Both the position numbers and the translations under genes were made by a program. A DNA stretch of 64,000 nucleotides, from assembly GCA_017893485.1 (NCBI GenBank), contig CM030363.1, positions 87,437,730 through 87,501,729 of the forward strand, written 5' to 3'. The notes below the pieces were generated by a model. That model made no database searches and had not been told where the DNA came from. It was given only the letters and a program-made list of their open reading frames with translations. Below, piece by piece: positions 43,593 through 55,198 of the stretch. Each line of letters opens with the position of its first letter. The first letter of the stretch is position 1. Source of the stretch: Hemerocallis citrina (Eukaryota > Streptophyta > Magnoliopsida > Asparagales > Asphodelaceae).

Positions 43593-44161
43593 TGATATGG
43601 CTAAAAATAGGGTTAAATCGGAACCGTTCAAATCGGGCACGAATCTTAAAACTCAGGGGTAAAATGGTAATTTCCCCTACAAACGGGTCTGAAAGGGAAC
43701 TGGATTTTTCTCCAAAACCCAATAACCCATAAACGGACCTGTCTTACTGGGTACGGGTTCCAACCCGTATGAAACCCAGTCTGATTGGATAGGAGAGGAT
43801 TCAGATTGATGATTATCCTTAAACAACGGTCTTAACACTTCTACCCATTTACATCGGGAAGTAGGGATTTAATCTTATCCTGAAACTGATTCCTAAGGCG
43901 GCTATAAATACCCCTCTACCCCCACTGTTACCAGGTAATCAATCTTTTGCCAATTAAAGCTCTTTCTTAATCATTCAAATTACAGATAAGAGCGTCGGAG
44001 GGTGCGTCGCCGGAATCAACTCCAGTGTCTCACACTTTTTGTAGGTTAACGGCAAGAGGATCTCGGTCAAACTCCGGTGAAGTCGTTCAGGTTTGACTAT
44101 TCATATTCCCTCGAATCCACAAATCAATTTGTTTGCCCCCACATCGATTTCAGCGGCAACA
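43593..44161 (+). repeat. 5' LTR of Tat-2
   Basis: 569 bp from TGATATGGCTAAAAATAGGG to CAGCGGCAACA, alignable with the reverse complement of the Tat-1 LTRs. TATA box GCTATAAATACC at 43901-43912. Confidence 0.88.
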
Positions 44162-44163
44162 GA

Positions 44164-44180
44164 TTGGCGCCGTCTGTGGG
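44164..44180 (+). promoter_or_regulatory. Primer-binding site of Tat-2
   Basis: TTGGCGCCGTCTGTGGG, identical to that of Tat-1 and directly inside the LTR. Confidence 0.85.
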
Positions 44181-44214
44181 AAACTCGAATAGCAGTCCAG
44201 CCTCTTCCACCGAT

Positions 44215-45107
44215 CATGATCGCCTCCAGCCATACCACCAAGAAAAGTAAGATCTAGAGGGTCCAACCGTGGGCCCACTCCCATTCCTTTCCAACCGCAA
44301 TCGGAGGCTCCCCTCCAACCCGTCCAGCAACAGGGATAGCTCCCTTCTCAACCTGATCCACCACTACAGCAGGGGAAGCCTCATTTTCAAAATCTTCAAC
44401 CCAGCAGGCTCAACTCGGGCCCCAGAACGCTGGTATAGGGACCTCTCATCCTAATCCTCAGAAGCAACCTCTTCACCGCGATCATATCTCGGTACATAAC
44501 CTTTCCACCGACTCCTTGGCATCCCATAACCCTCGGCCTTTAGAAGAGCAACATCATAATCAACTGGCAGAAGGAGGAAGAACTTCGCCGCCATTTGGAT
44601 GAGAGGCGGGCCCGAGAAGGAGTCTCCCGCTCAGAACGTCCAAATGCGCGATCTCCTCGCCGCCACGACCGCAGGAGGTCCCCTCCTCCTAGGAGGCAGA
44701 GGGAGTCACCCGAGTACCGTCGAAGGGGGAACCGTTCTCCCACTGGTCGATAGGCCCAAAGGGATCAGAACGGACCCATCACCAGAGCAGAATTCTAAGA
44801 CTTTCAAGCAACAGTCTTGCGGGCCCTCAATGTCCCGCCAAACAACAATAATAATATTCCGAGGGTCCCCATGCCCGAGGCAGTTCGAAGCCCTCGCCAT
44901 CGTCCCAAAGTCCTCTTCAAGCTCCGAGCCACCGCCCTCACATCCCCAGTCCTCACCAGTCTCCGAGCTACCGTTGTCGTAGCCCACGTTCCCCTTCGTA
45001 CGAAGACGAGTCCAGAGGCTCACCAGGATACCGTCGAAGGGAGGATGCTGTCAACCGTCATCTCCACGATATGGAGAGACGCCTCGGTCAACTCGATAGG
45101 AACGAGA
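44215..45107 (+). pseudogene. Tat-2 Gag, N-terminal part
   Basis: Matches the Tat-1 Gag N-terminus (PPRKVRSRGSNR, SPSYEDESRGS, LGQL) in pieces spread over frames. The Met that begins PPRKV in Tat-1 reads ATA here, and there are many stops. It is interrupted at 45108 by the copia insertion and resumes at 51574 with KLRGRTLRPSR. Confidence 0.8.
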
Positions 45108-46488
45108 TGTTGATTCTTGATTTTGATGATAACAACACAGTGCAACATGTGTCTATGTTATACAGCTAACATTGCAGTATACATACCAAAGACAATTCTA
45201 GCTGAACAAATGAACAAGCTCAAAAGGATACAGATGAAGACTTCACTCAAGACAAGACTCAAGACAAGACTCAAGACTCAAGACTTCAAGCTCAAATGTG
45301 TCAAATTGTTGTGTCTAGTAAACATTGTATTTTTTACGTTTGTTGAGTCTTAGTCTGATGTAAAGCCTTGTCACACACACACACTCAAAATTTCATAATG
45401 TGTATCTCTTTAAAACCCCCAAAAAGAGTCAAAACAGTTTGAAGAATTTTAACTCTTGAGTACCAGTCGACTTAAGCTTCTGCCAGTCGACTGATAGTAC
45501 AAAACTGTTTAAAATTATTCAAACTCTGATCAGTCGACTCATATGGCAACCCAGTCGACTGTTCGAGAGCTTTTGACCGTTTTCTGTTTTTCAAAATCGA
45601 ATTTTTTTCAAACTCAAAAGCTTAGATCCGTTGGTTGACAGTTGAGTAACTGTTTCCCAACGTTCAGGAGATCAAACTCTTTAAGTAGAGTTCAGATCTC
45701 ACTGAAAAGATCTACAGTATTTTACTTTTGCAATCCGAGCACTCTTGAGAAAAAATTCAGTGACATTTTTGAGAAACAAAGCTTTCAAGTTCATTCTCTT
45801 TGGTTCTCTACATTCAGTCCAGTATAGCATTGAATTCGCTCTGGACTGAGTATAGAAGTCGACCTGTTCTTTTAGCCACGTGCATCAACACATACACCAA
45901 CAAGGCTATAGGTTGACTGTAAAGTATTCTTGTTCTCTTGCTCTCGGTTGGAGAGTATTTTTGACTGTAGGTTGTAGAGTCGGTGTTGTTTCACTCTTGG
46001 TAGTAGAGTGGGTCTGCTTTCTCTGGTTGAGAGAAAGGACTACGGGTTAGACAAGGTTGTTGTCGTAACGCCGTAGGGTATTCTTATAATTTTTCAAGAA
46101 TAGTGAAAATCTCAAGTGGGTTGCTTGGGGACTGGATGTAGGTCGGGAGGACCGAACCAGGATATATCTTGTGTACTCTGTGATTGATTATCTTGTGTTT
46201 GCATTCATTCTTGTTTATTTAAGTTCTGTAAAAAGCTTCTGGACAGTCGACTCCTTGCACTATCAGTCGACTGGTCAGTGCCGTTTGTAGTTGTAGTTTC
46301 ATTGTGCTTTCATTCGTCTGTTTCATTCATCAGTCGACTGCACAGAGTTGTTGTTTTTAATTATTTTGGACATATCAGTCGACTGGTTCATAACCAAGTC
46401 GACTGCACCGAGAAAATTTCCGCAGTTTTTATTGAACACTATTCACCCCCCCCTCTAGTGTTTGTTGTCTGGCCTACAGGATCCAACA
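45108..46488 (+). repeat. 5' LTR of the Sirevirus-like element
   Basis: 1381 bp, TGTTGATTCTTGATTTTGAT to GGATCCAACA. Contains nine GTCGAC palindromes, eight of them in four pairs (45466/45486, 45533/45554, 46246/46266, 46378/46398) and one alone (46333). Confidence 0.95.
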
Positions 46489-46490
46489 CT

Positions 46491-46502
46491 TGGTATCAGA
46501 GC
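46491..46502 (+). promoter_or_regulatory. Primer-binding site (initiator Met tRNA)
   Basis: TGGTATCAGAGC two nt after the LTR, the standard copia PBS, on the plus strand. Confidence 0.95.
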
Positions 46503-46522
46503 CAGGTTGAAAATGATCGGTG

Positions 46523-48075
46523 CGTGGATAAAATAAACCATATTCAGATGTGCCTTTAATATATCTTAAAATTCGTTTCACTGCTTTTAAATGAGACTCT
46601 TTAGGACTAGATTGATATCTAGCACATAAACATACACTGAACATAATATCTGGTCTACTTGCAGTAATATATAAGAGTGAACCAATCATACCTCGATAGA
46701 GTTTTTGATCAACACTCTTACCTAATAAGTCTTTGTCAAGAGTAGTAGTAGTAGCCATAGGTGTGGATTTACTACTAGTACTATCCATGTGAAAACGTTT
46801 GAGTAGTTCCTTTGCATATTTGCCTTGATTGATAAATATGCCATTTAAGGACTGTTTAATTTGAAGTCCAAGGAAATAATTGAGTTCACCCATGTGACTC
46901 ATCTCAAATTCATTTTTCATGGTATTAGCAAATTCTTGACATAGATTATTATTAGTAGAACCAAAAATTATATCATCAATATATATTTGTATGATTAAGA
47001 TATCATTCTTAACTCTTTTGATAAACAAAGTAGTGTCTACTTTACCTATTTCAAATCCTGTTTCTAAAAGAAAAGTTTTCAGACGATCATACCAAGCACG
47101 AAGTGCTTGTTTAAGACCGTATAAAGCCTTTTTCAATTTATAAACATGATCTGGAAATTGTTCATGTTCAAAACCTGGTGGTTGTTTAACATAAACATTT
47201 TCCTTAATAAACCCATTAAGAAAAGCACTTTTCACATCCATTTGATAGAGTATAAAATTCATAAAACAAGCAAAAGATAATAAAATACGAATAGATTCTA
47301 GTCTAGCAACAGGAGCATATGTTTCATCAAAATCTATACCTTCTTCTTGATTATATCCTTGAGCAACTAATCTAGCCTTGTTCCTTACAACTTGTCCTGA
47401 TTCATCTAACTTATTCTTGAATACCCATTTGGTACCAATGATAGTCTGATAAGGAGGTCTAGGAACTAAATCCCATACATCATTCCTTATAAATTGGTTT
47501 AGTTCATCTTGCATGGCATTCATCCAATATTCATTCTCACAAGCTTCTTGTATATTTTTCGGTTCAAAATCCGACAAGAATGCTGTATGAGAGATCATAT
47601 TAACATGTGAACGTGTCTGAATACCATGGGAGATGTCACCAATTATTAAGTCATGAGGATGATCTTTAACTTCAACAAATGACTTTGGTAAAGTTGAAGA
47701 TATCACAATCGGATCAGTCGACTTGACTTGTTCTTCAGTCGACTGCTTTACGTCAGTCGACTGGGAGACTTTATCAGTCGACTTATCAGACAGATTAGTT
47801 CGTTCTAAGGATTTAATCACATTATCTAAAGGTGATAAATCAGTTTCATCATCTTTATTTAAGGTTGATGAAGGTAAGGATTCATCGAATGTAACATGCA
47901 TTGATTCTTCAATAGTCATTGTAGACTTATTGAAAATTCTATATGCTTTACTCCTATTTGAGTATCCTAAAAAGATACCCTCATTAGATCTAGGATCAAA
48001 TTTGTCTAAATTATCTTTTGTGTTTAGAATAAAACACTTACAACCAAATGTCTTAAAGTAAGAGACTTTAGGAAT
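46523..48075 (-). pseudogene. Inverted pol fragment: integrase C-terminus to RT
   Basis: A long open frame on the minus strand, opposite to the element. It starts in the integrase C-terminus ([27 protein letters not shown]), passes a Ser/Thr/Asp-rich linker, and covers all of copia RT ([71 protein letters not shown]) to the beginning of RNase H ([17 protein letters not shown]). No gag, protease, integrase core or complete RNase H. Catalytic residues are intact. The linker contains four GTCGAC palindromes, showing that the fragment comes from the same family as the LTRs. Confidence 0.88.
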
Positions 48076-48299
48076 TTGTGATTTTATTGATATTTGCTGA
48101 AAATTGTTTCTGTTAAGTCGACTGTACTCTTGAATAAGTCGACTATACTGGCTTTTTAAACAAATCAATTTTTTTTAGACCAGTCGCCTGGTTCCTATAC
48201 CAGTCGACTGATTAGTAGACATAAAACTTTTATTTTCTTCTCGACTCAGTCGACTGATATACCCTACCAGTCGACTGTCGCGAGCTAAATCGTCTTCAG

Positions 48300-48581
48300 C
48301 GACTATTCATCGCGTCTTTTGAGATGGAAATCACCTATCTTTTCACCCGTGATCTCTATTCTCTACCGTCGATTTCATCTCTCTTTGATCTCAGCCGTTT
48401 ATTCACTGTTAAAACCCCCTTTACCAGCCGTTTTTACCCCTTACCGATCTCAAGTTTTTACCCCCAATTTCAAAACCCTAGCTTTTGGAGAAGAAGGTGA
48501 TCTACTCTCTCAGTGCTGCTTGTGCTTGCCCCTGATCGAATCTCTCTTTGTCTTAGGTAAAATCCTTTCCACTTTCTTTTC
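48300..48581 (+). other. Leader of the envelope-like ORF
   Basis: CT-rich sequence between the last palindrome pair (48270) and the ATG at 48582. A TTAGGTAAAATC at about 48556 could be a splice donor-like or plain leader sequence. No feature beyond that. Confidence 0.3.
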
Positions 48582-49660
48582 ATGGCACCCAAACGATCTA
48601 AACGATCTCATGAGGGTAGTTCTTCTTCCCAAGACTACACTCAATATCTCTTGAGTCCCGATCTTATTGATCGATGGTATGTCTTCTGTACCATTACAAT
48701 CTTCCCTGGAAGATTTGTAAACTTTAATGATCTAGATCGTTTCAATCTCATCCCTTTATTCCAAAACTGCAGTCTTTATGATTTTTTATCTTTATCAAAC
48801 CAACCTAATTATTATCCCCAACTCATCTATTTTTTTTATACAAATATGAGAATAGTCCAAAAACCAGATGGGGATGTCTTAATCCGTTCGTCTGTGAAGA
48901 ATGTTAAAATGACACTCACACCGACTAGGATTAATGAGATGTTGGGTATTGATGATGTGGGATTATTTCTTGATGACATTCTTTTAGATAATGCTTCTAT
49001 TTTATCTAGAATTTTCCTACCTAATCATGGCCCTCCAATGACAAGCAAAAATATCAAACCAATTGCTAAGCTTGTAGGTAGAATATTAGCCTTAACATCC
49101 TTCCTAAAAAGGGTAGTTATGACCAATATTCTATTGAATTACAAAAAACTATATATGCAATTTTTGGTAGAATTGCTGTTAACTGGGGTCAAGTTATCTT
49201 TTCTAAACTTAATCAAGACCACACTCACTTTCTACCTTTTGGAGGTCTTCTTACTAGAGTCTTTATAGCTTTTGGTGTTGATCTTGATTCGGAGACAAAT
49301 GTTGTTTCTCGTTATGAGTGTTTCGATCGTGCTAGTTTGGCACGTATGAAACTCCTTGATGCTCCTACCCGATCACCCCCTAGGTCTCCTCCTCTTTCTC
49401 AAGCTCTATTAGGATCGAGTTCTAGACCTTCTACCTCTTCTGATCCACTTCTTCAAGCAAATTTTGATGATCCTCGTACTCTCTACGACTGTGTTTCCTA
49501 CCTAATGAAACATTCAGCCACTGTCGATACCCAACTCCATAAACTCGATTCCAAGCTAGATCACATTGACTCTAAGCTTGACAACCTCACTCATCTCTTC
49601 AGCTCTCAGTTTCATCCTCCTTCTCAAGATGACGATGAAGACTCCAATGAAGAAGATTGA
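48582..49660 (+). pseudogene. Envelope-like / plant-transposon-domain ORF, frameshifted
   Basis: The first part (48582-49120) begins with a basic Met-Ala-Pro-Lys start and has an LSPDLIDRWYVFC..FPGRFVNFNDL and a TPTRINEMLGI block, like the 'putative plant transposon protein' domain found in the third ORF of Sireviruses. A 1-nt shift near 49105, next to a CCTAAAAAGGG run, moves to a second frame with SRYECFDRASLARMKLL. A Ser/Pro stretch, a short coiled coil (HKLDSKLDHIDSKLDNL) and an acidic end follow at 49660. Function unproven; no signal peptide is visible. Confidence 0.65.
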
Positions 49661-50175
49661 AAATTTTTATTTTCTCTTCTATTATGTAATTTTCTTTTTT
49701 AATGCATTTGTTTTATGTATCAGACTTTATTTTAGTTTCCTTCTTAAATGCAAAAGATTGTTCTTTTCTGCTTTTTGATGATTCCAAAGGGGGAGAGAAA
49801 TATCTGAGTTATATTTTATCTATCTGTGTTATGTGTTGCTTATGTTTTGATTTGTTAACATTGTTATCTGTGTTATGTGTTGGTTATGTTTTGATTTGTT
49901 AACATTGTTACATTGTTCTGGGTATTGAAATATCTCTGGTCAGTCGACTTCCCCAAGGGATACAGTCGACTGCATCTGTGATACTTATGTTAACTGCATT
50001 TGTTATATTTTCATATTCTGTTCAGTCGCCTGATCTATTGTTCAGTCGACTGATACATTCTTTATGATAACATCTATTTTATGTATGCATATCGTGTTTT
50101 TAATAGGGGAGCTTTTAAAACCTATGCTTGTATGTTTCTATATAAATTGTTATCAGCTATTGTGTTGTCATCATC
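49661..50175 (+). other. 3' non-coding region of the Sirevirus-like element
   Basis: T-rich sequence with a first GGGGGAGAG tract at 49790, two repeats of TGTTATGTGTTG..TATGTTTTGATTTG (49825-49905), and two palindrome pairs (49943/49965, 50025/50045). Repeated motifs next to the PPT are a known Sirevirus property. Confidence 0.6.
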
Positions 50176-50189
50176 AAAAAGGGGGAGAA
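50176..50189 (+). promoter_or_regulatory. Polypurine tract
   Basis: AAAAAGGGGGAGAA directly before the right LTR, plus strand. Confidence 0.92.
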
Positions 50190-51568
50190 TGTTGATTCTT
50201 GATTTTGATGATCACAACACAGTACAACATGTGTCTATGTTATACAGCTAACATTGCAGTATACATACCAAAGACAATTCTAGCTGAACAAATGAACAAG
50301 CTCAAAAGGATACAGATGAAGACTTCACTCAAGACAAGACTCAAGACAAGACTCAAGACTCAAGACTTCAAGCTCAAATGTGTCAAATTGTTGTGTCTAG
50401 TAAACATTGTATTTTTTACGTTTGTTGAGTCTTAGTCTGATGTAAAGCCTTGTCACACACACACACTCAAAATTTCATAATGTGTATCTCTTTAAAACCC
50501 CTAAAAAGAGTCAAAACAGTTTGAAGAATTTTAACTCTTGAGTACCAGTCGACTTAAGCTTCTGCCAGTCGACTGATAGTACAAAACTGTTTAAAATTAT
50601 TCAAACTCTGATCAGTCGACTCATATGGCAACCCAGTCGACTGTTCGAGAGCTTTTGACCGTTTTCTGTTTTTCAAAATCGAATTTTTTTCAAACTCAAA
50701 AGCTTAGATCCGTTGGTTGACAGTTGAGTAACTGTTTCCCAACGTTCAGGAGATCAAACTCTTTAAGTAGAGTTCAGACTCACTGAAAAGATCTACAGTA
50801 TTTTACTTTTGCAATCCGAGCACTCTTGAGAAAAAATTCAGTGACATTTTTGAGAAACAAAGCTTTCAAGTTCATTCTCTTTGGTTCTCTACATTCAGTC
50901 CAGTATAGCATTGAATTCGCTCTGGACTGAGTATAGAAGTCGACCTGTTCTTTTAGCCACGTGCATCAACACATACACCAACAAGGCTATAGGTTGACTG
51001 TAAAGTATTCTTGTTCTCTTGCTCTCGGTTGGAGAGTGTTTTTGACTCTAGGTTGTAGAGTCGGTGTTGTTTCACTCTTGGTAGTAGAGTGGGTCTGCTT
51101 TCTCTGGTTGAGAGAAAGGACTACGGGTTAGACAAGGTTGTTGTCGTAACGCCGTAGGGTATTCTTGTAATTTTTCAAGAATAGTGGAAATCTCAAGTGG
51201 GTTGCTTGGGGACTGGATGTAGGTCGGGAGGACCGAACCAGGATATATCTTGTGTACTCTGTGATTGATTATCTTGTGTTTGCATTCATTCTTGTTTATT
51301 TAAGTTCTGCAAAAAGCTTCTGGACAGTCGACTCCTTGCACTATCAGTCGACTGGTCAGTGCCGTTTGTAGTTGTAGTTTCATTGTGCTTTCATTCGTCT
51401 GTTTCATTCATCAGTCGACTGCACAGAGTTGTTGTTTTTAATTATTTTGGACATATCAGTCGACTGGTTCATAACCAAGTCGACTGCACCGAGAAAATTT
51501 CCGCAGTTTTTATTGAACACTATTCACCCCCCCTCTAGTGTTTGTTGTCTGGCCTACAGGATCCAACA
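50190..51568 (+). repeat. 3' LTR of the Sirevirus-like element
   Basis: 1379 bp, over 99% identical to the left LTR by eye. The same nine palindromes are kept (first at 50548). Confidence 0.95.
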
Positions 51569-51573
51569 CGAGA

Positions 51574-52560
51574 AACTAAGAGGGAGGACCCTTCGTCCAA
51601 GCAGACTCCATTCTCTCGTACCATCATGGAGGCCTCCCGTTCCGGCAAATTTCAAACCCCCGCAGTTCGAGACATACACAGGAGAATTAGACCCCATGGA
51701 TCACATCGAGAGTTTCAAAACTCTCATGATGATCCACCAGGCCTCCGATGACCTCCTATGCAAGACCTTTCCGGCCACTCTCAAAGGCCCGGCTCGGGAA
51801 TGGTACTCTCGCCTCGCCCCATCCTCCATCTTCTCTTTCGACCAGTTCGAGACCCTTTTCATAACCCACTTCATGAGCAGCTGCCGCTCCGAAAAGACGA
51901 GCATTTCACTACTCTTCCTTAGTCAGAAGAAGGGCGAGAAACTGAGGGACTATGTCAAACGGTTTACCGCGGAGGCCCGGTCCATCGCCTCCCTCGATCA
52001 GTCGGTCGCCGCGGCCGCCTTTCAATCCAATGTCCTCAACTCTGACCTCCGCTCGTCCCTAGCCAAAAAGCCCCCGCGAGATTTCTCCGACCTTCTTCTC
52101 AGAAGCAAGAAATATATCCAGGCAGAGGAAGCTGCGCACCGCCCCACATTCGAGGGATCCTCTTCTGGAAGTAAGAGGAAGGCTGCTGAAGATGAGGGAG
52201 CTAAAAAGCTCCAAAAGGACAACGGGGGTCAGCGTCATCCACCTTCCAGATTTGAGAAATTCACCCCTCTCAACGCCAATGTCTCGGCCATTCTAATGGA
52301 AGTTGAGAAAGAAGGAATCTACCTCCTCCCCCAAAGATGAACACTCCAGAGAAGAAGAGGGATAAGAAGAAGTGGTGCCACTACCATCGAGACCACGGCC
52401 ACGACACCAACGACTGTCGGGCTCTGAAGAACGAGATCTAAGCCCTGATTCAGAGATGGCAGCTCGCCAAATTTGTAAAGAAAGACCAAGCCGATCTCCC
52501 TCCACCCCCCAGGGGGCTAACAAGCGGCCCGAGAGGCACGAGGAGACTCCTGACTTAGCG
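51574..52560 (+). pseudogene. Tat-2 Gag, C-terminal part
   Basis: The retrotrans_gag domain resumes (DPMDHIESFKTLMM, AREWYSRLAPSSIFSFDQFETLFITHF, KGEKLRDYVKRFTAEA) and continues to a CHHC-type segment around 52370-52430, which lies in another frame after a shift near 52300. A TAA near 52439 and shifts break it. Equivalent to 34575-35600 in Tat-1. Confidence 0.85.
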
Positions 52561-54100
52561 GAAGAGCGCATCCTGCACCTCATCCTCGGAGGTCCAATGG
52601 GCAGAAGCTCTAACTCTTCCCGAAAGGCTTTCATTAGGGAAGTCAATTCGGTGCATAACCTCCCTCATCCCAAAGGTTTTGGAGTCCCAGTTACTTTCTT
52701 GAATGATGATCTAGAGGGTGTCCGAACCCCCCACTGTGATGCACTAGTGATCAACCTCCACATGGCCAACTTCAAGGTAGAAAGGATTCTAGTGGATAAT
52801 GGCAGTTCTGTTATCATTCTCTTTTTAGAGGCCTTCCAAGGGCTCCAATTATCAAGGGACAGGCTCAAGCCCGCCGGTTACACTCTCCATGGGTTCACGG
52901 GAGTGCCAGTGATGGTCGAAGGTGTCATAACCCTCGACGTAACTGCTGGCAAAGCTCCTACTACCCAAACGGAGCCAATGGACTTCATGGTTATTGACGT
53001 CCCAGCTGCCTATAATGTGATCCTAGGTCGGCCGGGCCTAGCCGCTTTGGAAGTCGTCTCATCAGCTTACCATCTAAAGATGAAGTTTCCCACCAAAGCA
53101 GGCGTGGGAGAAATGAGGGGAAGTCAGGAAACGGCCCGTAAATGCTATATGACCTCGACAGGAGGACCCGTCCTCTCCCTCGAGGCCCTTGAAATTCCCC
53201 AAGGGAACACCCCGTCTATGTCGGAATCGGTAGACGAGCTCGAGAAAGTGCTCTTCTCGGAGAAAGATTCGACCCGCAAATTCTACAATAGCAAAACCCT
53301 CCCTTCTGCCCTCTGCTCCGACATAGTCCAGTGCATAAAGAGAAACTGTGACCTCTTCGCATGGACAGCAGCCGACATGCCAGGGATTTCCGAAGAGCTC
53401 ATCATCCACCATCTAAGTGTCGCTTCGGGGGCCAGACCGGTTCAGCAGAAGAGGCATAAGTTCGCCCCCGAGCGCCAGCAGGCTATAAAGGAGGAAGTGG
53501 AGAAGCTCCTCAAAGTCCGGTTCATACAGGAAGTCAACTATCCAGAATGGCTCTCCAACGTTGTGATGGTCAAAAAGGCCAATGGAAGTTGGAGGATCTG
53601 TATCAACTTCACAGATTTAAACAAAGCATGCCCCAAGGATCCTTTCCCACTCCCTAGCATCGACACCTTGATCGACTATACTTCGGGCCATGAGCTGCTA
53701 AGCTTCATGGATGCATTCTCCGGATACAACCAAATCTAAATGTTCCCTTCAGACATCCTAAAGATGTCCTTTGTCACAGATCAAGGCCTCTACTGCTATA
53801 GAGTGATGACCTTCGGGCTTAAAAATGCTGGTGTCACCTACTGACGTCTCGTCAATAAGGTCTTCAAGAATCAGATCGGGCGAAACATGGAGGTTTACGT
53901 CAACGATATGTTGGTAAAAAGCATTAATGGGTCTGACCATGTTGCCGACCTTAAAGAGGCCTTTGACGTGCTAAGAAGGCATAACATGGGACTAAACTCG
54001 AATAAATGTGCATTCGAGGTCTCATCGGGTAAATTCTTAGGCTTTATGGTCAGCCAAAGGGGATTGAAGCCAACCCTGAGAAGATAAAGGCAATACTCAA
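52561..54100 (+). pseudogene. Tat-2 protease and RT with YVND
   Basis: Protease ILVDNGSSVIILF and VILGRPGLAAL; RT with NVVMVKKANGSWRICINFTDLNKACPKD, DAFSGYNQI and then stops at 53737-53739 and 53842-53844. The catalytic motif reads VYVNDMLVKS at about 53895, Asp to Asn, which removes a metal-binding residue. A 1-nt loss near 54066 shifts the frame. Compared with Tat-1 it is clearly older. Confidence 0.9.
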
Positions 54101-54700
54101 TATGGCTCCCCTCTCAAACGTGAAAGAAGTGCAAAAACTTACTGGGCGCCTCGCAGCTATAGGGCGCTTCCTCTCCAAGTTCGGGGAAAAGTGTCTCCCT
54201 TTCTTCAAAGCCCTCAGGGGGGCTAAGGGCTTCGAGTGGGGCCAGCAGCAGCAAGAGTCGTTCGACCAACTCGAAGCCTACTTGGTCAACCCCCTACTCC
54301 TCAGCAGGCCGACACCCAGGGAAACTCTCTACCTCTACCTTGCCTCCTCCGAACAAACCCTCAGTGATATCCAAGTAAGGGAAGAAGACAAGGCACAGAA
54401 GCCTATCTACTACGTGATCAAGGTCCTTAGAGATGCCGAGCTCCATTATCCGAGGTTGAAAAGATAGCCTATGCCTTAGTTATGGCGGCCCGGAAGCTTC
54501 GTCCCTATTTCCAATCCATTCGGTGGTCGTCCTTACCGACCAGCCGCTCAAGCAGGTGCTATATAAGCCCGAGACCTCCGGACGTCTAATGAAGTGGTCA
54601 GTTGAGCTAAGTCAACACGACATATCCTATCAGCCTCAGAACGCTATCAAAGCTCGAGCCCTAGCCAAGTTCATAGTGGAAAGCACTGATCCCAGAAGTT
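54101..54700 (+). pseudogene. Tat-2 RT connection and RNase H
   Basis: Open piece 54102-54467 with LTGRLAAIGRFLSK, FEWGQQQQESFDQL and LYLYLASSEQTLS. Shifts near 54460 and 54515 follow, then TDQPLKQ- and TSGRLMKWSVELSQHDI-like blocks in changing frames. Confidence 0.8.
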
Positions 54701-54719
54701 AGTCAAGTGGTAAATGGGC

Positions 54720-55198
54720 CACCCATCTGGATGGTGTATGTAGATGAGTCTTCTTGCGCTGAAGGGAGCAGAGCCGGAGTTATCCTGGCAGGCCCAGATG
54801 ACTTCATCCTCTAATACTCCCTCCGCATCAATTTGAAGGCTTCCAACAACAAGGCTGAGTATGAAGCCCTAATGGTGGGCCTAGGCATGGCTCGCAAGGC
54901 AGGGGCGCAGTGTGTTCGAATATTCAGTGACTCTCAGCTCGTGGTGAACCAGGTCTTGGAAGAATACGAGGCACGAGACGACCGTATGGCCAAGTACCTA
55001 GCCAAGGTCAAAAGTCTCATGGCTTCGTTCGAGGAAGCACAGCTCCAGCGGATCCCCCGAGAGGAGAACGTCGAGGCAGACGCCCTCTCCAAACTAGCCT
55101 CCTCCTCCCTTCAAGGTCTCGAACAGATCATCTTGATCGAAGTTCTCCTAAGGCCCAACATCGAAGAAGAAGCCCTCGACTCGATGGAATCGCTACCT
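54720..55198 (+). pseudogene. Tat-2 archaeal-type RNase H
   Basis: VYVDESSCAEGSRAGVIL (Glu for Gly after the first Asp), a stop at about 54813, then SNNKAEYEALM, FSDSQLVVNQV and EENVEADALSKLA. Broken off at 55198 by the solo LTR; the next part, QLEDNW, continues at 58951. Confidence 0.85.

Larger units (their letters stand above)
45108..51568 (+). mobile_element. Sirevirus-like Ty1/copia element, non-autonomous, inverted pol
   Basis: LTRs 45108-46488 and 50190-51568, TSD CGAGA at 45103-45107 and 51569-51573. An iMet primer site follows the left LTR, and a polypurine tract precedes the right LTR. All three give plus orientation. The interior has an envelope-like ORF on plus but the integrase-RT fragment on minus, and gag, protease and the integrase core are missing. 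The LTRs differ by about 9 substitutions and 2 small indels, so it is young. LTR type, PBS, envelope-like ORF and GGGGGAG tract fit the Sirevirus group. Confidence 0.88.

Noticed and set aside
45117..45353. 78-codon ORF present identically at 45117 and 50199
   Set aside because: It is LTR sequence duplicated with the element; no start context or domain to support a gene.
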